The notes beneath the pieces are model-generated. The model was not told the origin of the DNA, ran no database searches, and worked only from the letters and a program-made list of their open reading frames with translations. 28,564 bases of DNA, taken from positions 1 through 28,564 of the forward strand of contig NZ_JAIQUM010000067.1 in NCBI RefSeq assembly GCF_020075705.1, in the 5' to 3' direction. This stretch comes from Metabacillus rhizolycopersici (GTDB lineage Bacteria; Bacillota; Bacilli; Bacillales; Bacillaceae). Of this stretch, positions 21,217-28,564 are shown piece by piece; position 1 is the stretch's first letter, and each line of letters begins with the position of its first letter. The translations under genes were made by a program, and so were the position numbers.

Positions 21217-23666
21217 TAAATAAACGCCTCCTCGTTTTCTGCTCTACCTCGATCATTTTCTTTTGTGTTGAAGGCACTTATCCACTCATCAAACAACACA
21301 TCCGTTTGAATTTTTGCAGTTCGCCCATACATATCTTCAACGATGCACTGACCTTCCGTCAGGTTTTTCAGCATATCCCGATTGGCTTTGTTATCTTCCA
21401 TTCCGAGAAACTCAATAATATTTCCTGCTTCTTCAGTTGTCTTCGCTTTAAAAGCAAACTTTGTGCCAATATTTTCTTTGATTTGTGGCTTGTTATATTC
21501 ATAAGTAGACTGTGTGATGATATAAACCGCTGATCGTAAAGAACGTCCAGTACGCAATAGTTCGTTAATAAGCCGATCACCAGCCCCTGTATTCATAAGC
21601 ATCCATGCCTCTTCAAAAATCGTTAATTTCACGACTGAATCATCACGGGCAAACTTTGTAGCGAATTTAGCCAATGGCTGCATCAAAGCAACCGCAATGT
21701 GTTCATCTCGCGTAGAAGCCTTTTCTCCCTCTTCTGGAAGGTTCAAATTTTGGATCTGCAAAATATTCACTTGCTCATGAAGGCTAATCCCTTCAACATT
21801 GCCATCTGAAAACATTAATTTGGCAACACCATTTGTACCAACCTCATAAAGAAGGTCTCCAACATTTTTTACATCCTGATCCTCGGACGCTTGCAAATAA
21901 CGAACAACCTTTAAAAGACCTGGCTTCTTTTCTTGATTAAGAACATGACGGACACCCTTATAAATGGCCGTTTTGACATTTCGCTCGTTCGATTGAAGCT
22001 CTGATAGATATTCAAGAACCCCAACCGCTGCATCTTGTGCTTCTTCCCCTTCAAGAAATGTAAGGGGGTCGAGCTTCCCTGCATCCTTCTTCTCACTCGA
22101 TAAAGTGATATAGTTGAAACTTTCAATCAACTCTTTAAAAAAAGGCGCTGTACGCTCCAATTCAGGTGTAAGAGCTTGTTTGAATTTCTTTTCGACTTCA
22201 TTTTTTGGATCCGTCATCAGAACTTTGGCTCCAAAAAAGACCGAATTAAGTAATATATCTTTTAATAGATACGATTTCCCCATCCCGGTTGGTCCCGAAA
22301 TAGTGACATGTGGTGATGAGTACTTAGAACCCTTTAATCCTAGATGCGCTAAGAATGGATGATAGAAAACAAGAGATTGAGAGCTTTCAATACTTTCACC
22401 CTCATGTGAGATATTTTTTCCGAGATAAAATCCGACGGTATTTCCAATTTTTCGTGTAAGAGAAAAAAGTGATTCAGCAAACGATTCAGGTGTTAAAATT
22501 TGTTCCCAATCTTCTGCGATAATCTTTGCTGCGGGTAATGATTGATGAAATAAAAGGAGTTGATCTGCTAACGGCTGCACAAGTTCGATTTGCTGGTCTT
22601 TAAAATCGATTTTGAGCCTTCTGGCTCTTTTTCGGACCTCTTCCCTTGTTTGACCGTAAACAACAAAATTGATGTGGGTTCTGAGGAGTGGTTTACCCTG
22701 ATTTTTGATTTGATTTTCTAATTCATGTAACAGCTCACGCCCTGTATTAATTAAGCTGTCATCGTCTTCGTTCGCTTCAATGAGTTGAGCATCTTGGTCA
22801 CGAAAACGTTTTTTAATGATATTCGTTCGGTTTTCATCATCCTTTTTGGTCTTATAGATTGTGCGCATATTGACTTCTACAGGAAAATGATAAGACTGGA
22901 AGAAATATGCCCATTCTTTATAACTTAAATCAATAGGGAATTCGGAAACTGGAAGAAAAGCACACCACGATTCATGATCTAATTGTTTAATATTTAGATA
23001 GCCTGCTTTTCCTGGGTCGAGAATGCCCTCGGTAAGACTATAAACACTTCCCTCACCATCAGGTTGTCCCTGTCCCCTTACAAACTGATGACGAATAATA
23101 TAACGCAACTCTTTCTCTTTTAAACGATACGCCCCCAAATACTGATTAAGGGTAGTAAAAGCATCTTCTTCGGATTCTTTAAACATACTGGCAGTCAACT
23201 CATCAACTTCGTTTCCACCAAAACCCGCAAGCTTTTGTAAATAACGATTCATGCTCTTAAAAGAAGAAGAAAACGTACTTATGATGTTTTCATCTAACTC
23301 TCTTCGTTTCAATTTCACTCCAATAAAAAACTTATATTCTACAACATTTTCAGCCTCTTCTCGCAAAATCTCTTTTGCCCGTTCAGCGTAATATCTTCCT
23401 ATCTCAGCGTATTTTCCTTCATACTGTTCTTGAAGGCTATCCATACGCTTATCAATATCAACAGGGATAGGGACAATTTTATAATCAATTTCTTCAAAGG
23501 TTGATAATTGCCAACCAAGTCTTTGAAGACCATTCACTAAATTATTTTCAGCTTCCTGTTCATTCACGCCTACCGTATTTTCCTGTAACCGATAATAGGA
23601 CCAAGCTTCGTGATCATGTGTGTAAATAACATTTTCTTTATAAGATTGAATTGGAAACTGTATCAT
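21216..23666 (-). CDS. VirB4-type conjugation ATPase (ConE/TcpF-like)
   Basis: 816 residues, typical of VirB4/TraE ATPases. The N-terminal half (about 1-430) is the family's membrane-associated domain. The C-terminal RecA-like domain has Walker A 'GPTGMGKS' (458-465), Walker B 'LTIFEEAWML' with the paired glutamates (about 685), and a 'IITQS' motif. It powers assembly or substrate movement in the type IV secretion channel at the inner face of the membrane. It lies between tcpE and the lipoprotein gene, overlapping the latter by one base. A GGTGG ribosome site precedes the ATG. Confidence 0.95.
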   Translation of the reverse strand: MIQFPIQSYKENVIYTHDHEAWSYYRLQENTVGVNEQEAENNLVNGLQRLGWQLSTFEEIDYKIVPIPVDIDKRMDSLQEQYEGKYAEIGRYYAERAKEILREEAENVVEYKFFIGVKLKRRELDENIISTFSSSFKSMNRYLQKLAGFGGNEVDELTASMFKESEEDAFTTLNQYLGAYRLKEKELRYIIRHQFVRGQGQPDGEGSVYSLTEGILDPGKAGYLNIKQLDHESWCAFLPVSEFPIDLSYKEWAYFFQSYHFPVEVNMRTIYKTKKDDENRTNIIKKRFRDQDAQLIEANEDDDSLINTGRELLHELENQIKNQGKPLLRTHINFVVYGQTREEVRKRARRLKIDFKDQQIELVQPLADQLLLFHQSLPAAKIIAEDWEQILTPESFAESLFSLTRKIGNTVGFYLGKNISHEGESIESSQSLVFYHPFLAHLGLKGSKYSSPHVTISGPTGMGKSYLLKDILLNSVFFGAKVLMTDPKNEVEKKFKQALTPELERTAPFFKELIESFNYITLSSEKKDAGKLDPLTFLEGEEAQDAAVGVLEYLSELQSNERNVKTAIYKGVRHVLNQEKKPGLLKVVRYLQASEDQDVKNVGDLLYEVGTNGVAKLMFSDGNVEGISLHEQVNILQIQNLNLPEEGEKASTRDEHIAVALMQPLAKFATKFARDDSVVKLTIFEEAWMLMNTGAGDRLINELLRTGRSLRSAVYIITQSTYEYNKPQIKENIGTKFAFKAKTTEEAGNIIEFLGMEDNKANRDMLKNLTEGQCIVEDMYGRTAKIQTDVLFDEWISAFNTKENDRGRAENEEAFI

Positions 23667-23677
23667 GTATCCACCAC

Positions 23678-24067
23678 CTAATTGAATCGCTCATAAGACT
23701 GTGCTTTCTTCATTTGTAGCTGGTAAACAGGTTTATGGCTGCTATAACTAAAACGCTTGTTATAAAGATATTGGAAATACCCGATAAAGAAACGATCTAG
23801 TCGCTTACCATCCAGTTTGCTTCTACAAATCGCTCCAGCGATCATCCACGGCAACACGGCATAAAATGCTAGCTGTAAAGCTGTCGGTAAAAGTTGATTA
23901 ATGCTTCCTCTAAAAAGAAAGAAAAGCCCAAAAATCAAAACAGCCACAATGATCTGCCTGATTTCAATTCCTTTCGAAAAGACGAGAGATTTCTCACCTT
24001 TCCCAATTTTCCAAATTTTCAAGGGGTACTTAAAGAACTTTCGGTAGCTATAAGCTGCTGACCTCAA
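23678..24067 (-). CDS. TcpE-family conjugation membrane protein
   Basis: 129 residues. Hydrophobic segments at about 40-56 and 62-80 are followed by 'SKLDGKRLDRFFIGYFQYLYNKRF', typical of the TcpE/ConD family, membrane proteins next to VirB4 in Gram-positive transfer loci. The start is a TTG at 24067 overlapping the tcpD stop by four bases (TTGA), so translation is probably coupled. The VirB4 gene begins 11 bp downstream. Confidence 0.85.
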   Translation of the reverse strand: MRSAAYSYRKFFKYPLKIWKIGKGEKSLVFSKGIEIRQIIVAVLIFGLFFLFRGSINQLLPTALQLAFYAVLPWMIAGAICRSKLDGKRLDRFFIGYFQYLYNKRFSYSSHKPVYQLQMKKAQSYERFN

Positions 24068-24294
24068 TTAAGCCCACCACTTTTAACTTGATTCCAAAGA
24101 GCTGTTGCCAGGCTTTCAAATTCTCCTGGGTTAGCAACAATGACGTAACAAACAACCGCAAAGACGAAGCTAGAGAAAAATTGTCCCCAACGTTGCGATA
24201 TGAATGCTCTGACAATCATGACAATCATGATAATAAACAAAACAGCTGCGACTTGGGCAGAAACATAATCTGTAAGACCTGTTATATCTGGCAT
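24064..24294 (-). CDS. TcpD-like small conjugation membrane protein
   Basis: 76 residues with two membrane spans (about 13-32 and 37-54) and a short hydrophilic C-terminus ending 'VKSGGLN'. Position between the TcpC- and TcpE-like genes matches TcpD of pCW3 and ConC of ICEBs1. AGGAGG precedes the ATG, and the gene starts six bases after the tcpC stop. Sequence conservation in this group is low, so position is the main evidence. Confidence 0.7.
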   Translation of the reverse strand: MPDITGLTDYVSAQVAAVLFIIMIVMIVRAFISQRWGQFFSSFVFAVVCYVIVANPGEFESLATALWNQVKSGGLN

Positions 24295-24299
24295 TTAAA

Positions 24300-25346
24300 T
24301 CATCCTCCTAAAGTGTGTTTTAATTCTTGAACATAAAATTTATTGTTCTCTTTGCTCACTACAAGGGTAAATGGATGTTTCGTTTGCAAGCCTGTACTGG
24401 CCTCCTGTAAGAGCACAAGCGTCTTCACAAGGTATTGCCCTTCTTTCTCTCCATCATAAACCACAAAGTCTTCTAATCCCTTATACTCATAATGATCTTT
24501 AAGAGATTCAGGATTTTCCATCAAATAAGACATTTCCTCAATCGAATTTGTCGTATACGAAGTGAAAAACTGAGTAGCAAATTGTTTTAATTCATCTTGG
24601 GCTTGTACATTCTTTTTCGCTTGATCCGTTTGATTTTGAACAGCTGCTAGTCGTGTTTCGCTCGGAAGATCCTGATAATAAGGCTGTTCAATGACATTAA
24701 AGGAATTTCCGTCTGTACCTAACCTAACGACAATCATTTGCTCTTTCCTACCCAACGATTCGTCTGCCGTTGTGACTTTTTCTTCATCTTCCCCTTCTAC
24801 TTGTTCTTTTTTCTCAACAACGTTAAAAAGCTCATAATCTATATGAAACACATAACTACCTGCATCCTCGTTAACGTCCTTCACATCATATAAGCTAGCA
24901 CTCTTCAAAACTCGTTTTCCTTGAAACTCTGAAAGATTTTCTAACTTTCCAACATTTAACCCTTCAGCAAGAAAGCTTTGGAGCGCTTTAACACGTTCTT
25001 CTCGCTGTTTTTCGTCATTAGGTATGTTGATATACGCCTCAATAAATTTATTCGCATACGTTTCACCAGCAGGCGAATTAGCAAAACCGATTTCATTTAA
25101 GCTCGCAATCTGCGATGTGGCTTCATCCTGATAAACGTTTACTTTTTCATTTAAAAAACCAGTTCGAGCCCATGTTTGGAAAGTGAAAAAGATGACCCCA
25201 AATAATACAAGCCAAAAAGCGATTGAAAATGCCATTCGACCATTAAAACGGGATGATTTCAAACGCCTATCATCTTTCAAAACTTTCTTCCTGCCTTGAT
25301 CTACGTTCTTTCTCAGACCATCCCTCAACTTGACGAAGAAATTCAT
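24300..25346 (-). CDS. TcpC-family conjugation protein (VirB8-like)
   Basis: 348 residues. A basic cytoplasmic N-terminus (1-38) is followed by one membrane span (about 39-58) and two extracellular NTF2-like domains (about 85-215 and 250-348). This is the plan of TcpC of pCW3 and ConB of ICEBs1, the VirB8 equivalents that form the channel scaffold. Its ATG overlaps the coupling-protein stop (ATGA), and AGGAGGGA lies 5 nt upstream. The linker between the domains is acidic ('EKKEQVEGEDEEK'). Confidence 0.88.
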   Translation of the reverse strand: MNFFVKLRDGLRKNVDQGRKKVLKDDRRLKSSRFNGRMAFSIAFWLVLFGVIFFTFQTWARTGFLNEKVNVYQDEATSQIASLNEIGFANSPAGETYANKFIEAYINIPNDEKQREERVKALQSFLAEGLNVGKLENLSEFQGKRVLKSASLYDVKDVNEDAGSYVFHIDYELFNVVEKKEQVEGEDEEKVTTADESLGRKEQMIVVRLGTDGNSFNVIEQPYYQDLPSETRLAAVQNQTDQAKKNVQAQDELKQFATQFFTSYTTNSIEEMSYLMENPESLKDHYEYKGLEDFVVYDGEKEGQYLVKTLVLLQEASTGLQTKHPFTLVVSKENNKFYVQELKHTLGG

Positions 25347-27325
25347 TTAATCCCTCCTAGGTCTAACGCATTTCGAACATACACACGACGGAAATAAGTA
25401 TCACTATCTTCTTCCTCTACCATCTTTCGATTGATGAAGATTTCACCGATTTGGAGATTTTTAATTTCGCTTGGATTCGCTTTAAATCGGTCCACATCAC
25501 GAACTGTTCCCATACTAGATTCATAACGTATTTGCGGATATTTCTTCTCAATTTGCTGTGTAATTTCTCGGTCAGAATACGTTCCAAATACTTTAGCTAT
25601 TCGCTCTGCATCCTTTGAGGAATTCACACGGCCAGTAGCGATAATGTTACAGTTAGAGATAATTTGTTCTGTCATAATCGGGTCAATGGCATCAATATCA
25701 GATAATGTTTGAGTAGAAATAATACATTCAAAGCCTGCAGAACGTGATTTATTAACAATATCGACAATCCTGCGATCTCCATAAGCAGAAAATTCATCGT
25801 ATACACCAAAAATAGATTTGCGCCCCTTCGCCTGCCTGTAAGCCACCAAACTATTAACATCTAGAATAATCATCTTTCCAATCTTTTTAATGTAATCGGC
25901 ATATCGACTTCCAGAAATACTGAAGATAACGACATCGTTGTTATCCGTAATTTTTTGAAGGTCTATCCCTTTCTCACTCTCGACAAACAAATGCCCAAGA
26001 TCGGATTCTAATAACTCTCCTAGCTGCATCTTCAATCGAGTAAGACAACCCTCTACGATTTCTTCAGGAAATTCATCATCTAAAATCTTCTTAATACGTT
26101 GCATACCTTCTTGAAGTTTTGTAACAGACCGTTTTCGAGTTTCCACAACCGTTTTTTTGATTGTTTCTGTCTTTGGTTCTGCTGAAGCAATGAATCCGCT
26201 TAAATCGTCATCCTGAGACGCTAAAGTAGCATTCCCTACCACAACTTTTTCCTCTACTTCAACTTCAATTTCTTCTTCAATCTCTACCTCTATGCTGTGT
26301 TCCTTGAAAAACTCGTTCATAGACTTTACATTGGTTAACCTTGCGATTGTTTTAATTTCTCTTGGCACACCTGCTTCATCGATCAGTTTGACTACCAGTT
26401 GTAAGTATCGGGAAGCAATATCCGTATAATAAGCTCCGTCCCCTTCACTCGAAAAACTGAAAAGTGACATCAGCTTATCTCGTGTTTCAGTAGGTGTTCC
26501 ATTCTTAATCGGGTTATACGTTAAATCATCCATTTCAGAAAACAGATAAACGTTCCTTCCATATGCTTCACACAAAGCTTTAAATTCAAGCATAGACTTT
26601 CGTTCACCCTTACCATCCATGAAAATAATAGGCTTTTCCTGTTGTAAAGCTGACTCCATTAATGAAGCAATTAACGTCGTCTTTCCTGTACCGGTTCCTC
26701 CAGTAGCAAGCATGTGATAGTTTAGTTCTTTTGATTCAAGCGCTACACGCTCTTTAAAGTCTGTGTAACCAACAAACACTTCTTTTGAAGGCTTGTCACG
26801 ATACTTTTTTTGCTTCTTGTCCAAAAACTTAACCCGATTTTTACGAAATGCTTTATATTTCTGCTCTGCCTTTTGTTTTTGCACTTCACCAGCTTTAGTA
26901 GTAACTCTCTTTTTCCAAAAAAACTTAGCAAATATAAAAAATCCAAACGAAAATAATAACGCTAATCCTGCTAACACCCCATATGAAGACGCAGTAGACT
27001 CTATTGAATCACCATCATTTAATAACCGCTCAACGCCTGTTGACATATATGGGACATTCATTTCTGAAATTAAGCCAAAATAAGTAAGAAGTGTCCCCGC
27101 TTGAAAATGCCAAAATAAAATAACAAATCCAACGCAAAGCGCAACATAAGAAATCCACTCACGCTTAAATAGTTGAATAACCGCAAAAATCAACATTCCC
27201 ACTAAAGCTGGAAGAAAAAAGATGATTCCGATCATCCCAACTAAACCATACATTACAATCTCACCGACCATACGATCAGTTTCAGTTTGTTGTGGCTCCT
27301 GCTGGTTCTTCATCATTGGATCCAC
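25343..27325 (-). CDS. Coupling protein (VirD4/TcpA/TraG-type ATPase)
   Basis: 660 residues. Three or four N-terminal membrane segments (about 22-50, 57-86, 115-136) precede a cytoplasmic ATPase with Walker A 'GGTGTGKT' (209-216), 'IIFMDGKGERK' and Walker B 'IFGVYDEFSAYG' (505-516), then 'STQTLSDIDAI'. It recognises the relaxase-DNA complex and feeds it to the channel. An unusual acidic insert ('EVEIEEEIEVEVEEK', 346-360) interrupts the all-alpha region. The start is taken as the GTG at 27325 with AGAGGTG 7 nt upstream; ATGs at 27316 and 27313 lie within the end of the preceding gene, which overlaps by 44 bp. Confidence 0.93.
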   Translation of the reverse strand: MDPMMKNQQEPQQTETDRMVGEIVMYGLVGMIGIIFFLPALVGMLIFAVIQLFKREWISYVALCVGFVILFWHFQAGTLLTYFGLISEMNVPYMSTGVERLLNDGDSIESTASSYGVLAGLALLFSFGFFIFAKFFWKKRVTTKAGEVQKQKAEQKYKAFRKNRVKFLDKKQKKYRDKPSKEVFVGYTDFKERVALESKELNYHMLATGGTGTGKTTLIASLMESALQQEKPIIFMDGKGERKSMLEFKALCEAYGRNVYLFSEMDDLTYNPIKNGTPTETRDKLMSLFSFSSEGDGAYYTDIASRYLQLVVKLIDEAGVPREIKTIARLTNVKSMNEFFKEHSIEVEIEEEIEVEVEEKVVVGNATLASQDDDLSGFIASAEPKTETIKKTVVETRKRSVTKLQEGMQRIKKILDDEFPEEIVEGCLTRLKMQLGELLESDLGHLFVESEKGIDLQKITDNNDVVIFSISGSRYADYIKKIGKMIILDVNSLVAYRQAKGRKSIFGVYDEFSAYGDRRIVDIVNKSRSAGFECIISTQTLSDIDAIDPIMTEQIISNCNIIATGRVNSSKDAERIAKVFGTYSDREITQQIEKKYPQIRYESSMGTVRDVDRFKANPSEIKNLQIGEIFINRKMVEEEDSDTYFRRVYVRNALDLGGIK

Positions 27326-28073
27326 TTGGCATCACCTCTTCCCAACGTTCGTCTACTATAACCGAAGGGATTTTTCGAACCGAAATTTTATTCGCATTAA
27401 TTAATCGTTGCTTTGCTTCATTGACCACATTGTGTATTTTCACATCATCTGCAAAATAAATAACCTGATCATATGAAAAAGGTTGATCTTCCAGGCGTTC
27501 ATTTGATAGCAATTCCTCAAAGAGCTTAAACTTTTCATCATAACGTTTTCGCTCTTTTTTATTCAGCTCCAACTCTACCCAGGTAGTCGTAACTTTCCCA
27601 TCGGCTGATTTAAAAAAGAATACAACATCAGGTATTCGATCCCGTTTCGCATTATAGGCTTTTAATTTACTTTGATTATCTCCCTGGCCAATCATCGAAT
27701 GACGTATTTCTCTTTCAGTCCGATATTTAAATTCAACACCTTGATTCTCTGCTTGAAACTCATAAAAAAGAATCAAATCTGTTATCAGAAGATCATGCTG
27801 CATAGTATAAATCGAGGCTTTCGTTGGAACAGTAGCATTGACATTCGTTAATTTCCTAGCTTCAATTGTCCCCAAATAAACACCAACTTTATGAGCAATT
27901 CGCTCATGTCTTACAAGCTTTTTACCTTCTAATTTTCTTAGTCTTCGATAAACACGATGAATATTTGGTTCACGAAATTTCAACATGATGTGCTTTGCCG
28001 TAACCATTCCATTCCTCAAAATAAACGTGAGATACTCCAAATCTTTTTCTTTTAACGAAGTATACTTCAACAT
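27282..28073 (-). CDS. Replication-relaxation family protein (Replic_Relax)
   Basis: 263 residues. An N-terminal winged helix (about 5-70: 'DLEYLTFILRNGMVTAKHIM...VYRRLRKLEGKKLVRHERI') precedes a domain with 'QHDLLITDLILFYE', 'RIPDVVFFFK' and 'TTWVELELNKKERKRYDEKF'. This is the pattern of the replication-relaxation family, with a PD-(D/E)XK-like core (PDxxx...ExELxKK). Members sit beside coupling-protein genes on Gram-positive conjugative plasmids and are thought to help process transfer DNA. It could be the relaxosome partner here, since no classical relaxase is seen. The ribosome site (AAAGGATGA) is moderate. Confidence 0.82.
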   Translation of the reverse strand: MLKYTSLKEKDLEYLTFILRNGMVTAKHIMLKFREPNIHRVYRRLRKLEGKKLVRHERIAHKVGVYLGTIEARKLTNVNATVPTKASIYTMQHDLLITDLILFYEFQAENQGVEFKYRTEREIRHSMIGQGDNQSKLKAYNAKRDRIPDVVFFFKSADGKVTTTWVELELNKKERKRYDEKFKLFEELLSNERLEDQPFSYDQVIYFADDVKIHNVVNEAKQRLINANKISVRKIPSVIVDERWEEVMPSGSNDEEPAGATTN

Positions 28074-28081
28074 TCAATACA

Positions 28082-28291
28082 TCATCCTTTTCTAGCAAAT
28101 ATAGGAACCACTCTCCCTTTTAAAAGTTTACCAGAATAGTAGCAAATAGCATAAACAAAAAGTGCAATAATAACCGTAAATAAGAACACAACTAATTTAA
28201 GGGTTTTACCAGTAATCCAAAACAATACTCCGCAAACAAAAAACAGTAACCCAACGTAAGATGTAATCCATTTATTTACCATCAAAAACAC
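28082..28291 (-). CDS. Small two-span membrane protein, first gene of the transfer operon
   Basis: 69 residues with two hydrophobic spans (about 10-25 and 31-51) and a basic C-terminus ('GKLLKGRVVPIFARKG'). The GTG at 28291 with AAGGGTGG just upstream is preferred; an ATG three codons later lies farther from the ribosome site. It starts the leftward operon, 8 bp before the replication-relaxation gene. The family is not recognised; small membrane proteins at this position are common in Gram-positive transfer loci. Confidence 0.6.
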   Translation of the reverse strand: MFLMVNKWITSYVGLLFFVCGVLFWITGKTLKLVVFLFTVIIALFVYAICYYSGKLLKGRVVPIFARKG

Positions 28292-28385
28292 TACACCACC
28301 CTTAAATATTCAAATGATTTCATTGAATATTTATACATAAAATACACTATTCACCTTATTCTAATATCTCTCCTATTTTTAAAGT

Positions 28386-28564
28386 CCCTTGACCTTGAAC
28401 TATCCCTTGACCTTGAACTTATCCCTTGACCTTGAACTATCCCTTGACCTTGAACTTATCCCTTGACCTTGAACTTATCCCTTGACCTTGAACTTATCCC
28501 TTGACCTTGAACTTATCCCTTGACCTTGAACTTATCCCTTGACCTTGAACTTATCCCTTGACCT
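28386..28564. repeat. 18/19-bp direct-repeat (iteron-like) array
   Basis: Nine full units and one partial unit of CCCTTGACCTTGAACTTAT run head to tail to the window edge and beyond. Units 1 and 3 are 18 bp (one T missing); the other full units are 19 bp and identical. There are no spacers, so it is not a CRISPR array. The near two-turn period suits protein binding on one face of the helix, as in replication iterons or plasmid centromeres. The A+T-rich stretch at 28292-28385 beside it would suit an unwinding element or the transfer-operon promoter. Confidence 0.85.

Noticed and set aside
28386..28564. CRISPR array
   Set aside because: The repeats are directly adjacent, with no spacer sequences between them.

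Overview
The window looks like part of a large conjugative plasmid, or less likely an integrative conjugative element, from a low-G+C Gram-positive of the Bacillus group. The evidence is strong AGGAGG-type ribosome sites, Bacillus-type proteins (YtiB-like carbonic anhydrase, a GerAB-type germinant permease, CatD/CatE), a Tcp/Con-type Gram-positive conjugation operon and iteron-like repeats. All identifications come from reading motifs by eye; no database was searched.

Region 1, about 1-11.1 kb, is accessory DNA. It starts with the end of an IS3-family element. It then carries a beta-carbonic anhydrase, a small membrane protein, an orphan GerAB permease, a 6.5-kb electrophile/quinone detoxification island and a 54-codon gene. 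The island has two arms. One is on the minus strand (IclR regulator, aldo-keto reductase, Old Yellow Enzyme, FMN reductase). The other is a YodB/CatR-type regulator divergent from catD-catE, followed by an FMN-dependent azoreductase. The modules are separated by five directly oriented sites resembling XerC/XerD (dif) recombination sites. Each site is followed within about 2-40 bp by a hairpin. This looks like a dif-module (pdif) architecture, well known from Acinetobacter plasmids but unexpected here, and it is the main finding.

Region 2, about 11.2-16.1 kb, is plasmid backbone of mostly unknown function. It holds transposase remnants, a frameshifted MmcB-like PD-(D/E)XK gene with a small partner gene, a divergent coiled-coil DNA-binding-type protein bracketed by GGTTAACC palindromes, and an unrecognised 164-residue protein. 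It also has a 0.5-kb non-coding segment packed with long inverted repeats, a candidate oriT or structured RNA, and then further IS remnants.

Region 3, 16.1-28.3 kb, is one minus-strand conjugation operon. In transcription order it encodes a small membrane protein, a replication-relaxation family protein, the VirD4/TcpA-type coupling ATPase, TcpC (VirB8-like), TcpD, TcpE, the VirB4 ATPase, a lipoprotein, a VirB6-like channel protein, a CwlT-like two-domain peptidoglycan hydrolase, a second VirB8/NTF2-like membrane protein and a ParB/sulfiredoxin-like protein. Several genes overlap or are closely coupled. No relaxase or replication initiator is seen.

The right end, 28386-28564, is an 18/19-bp direct-repeat array running off the window, a candidate replication or partition site.
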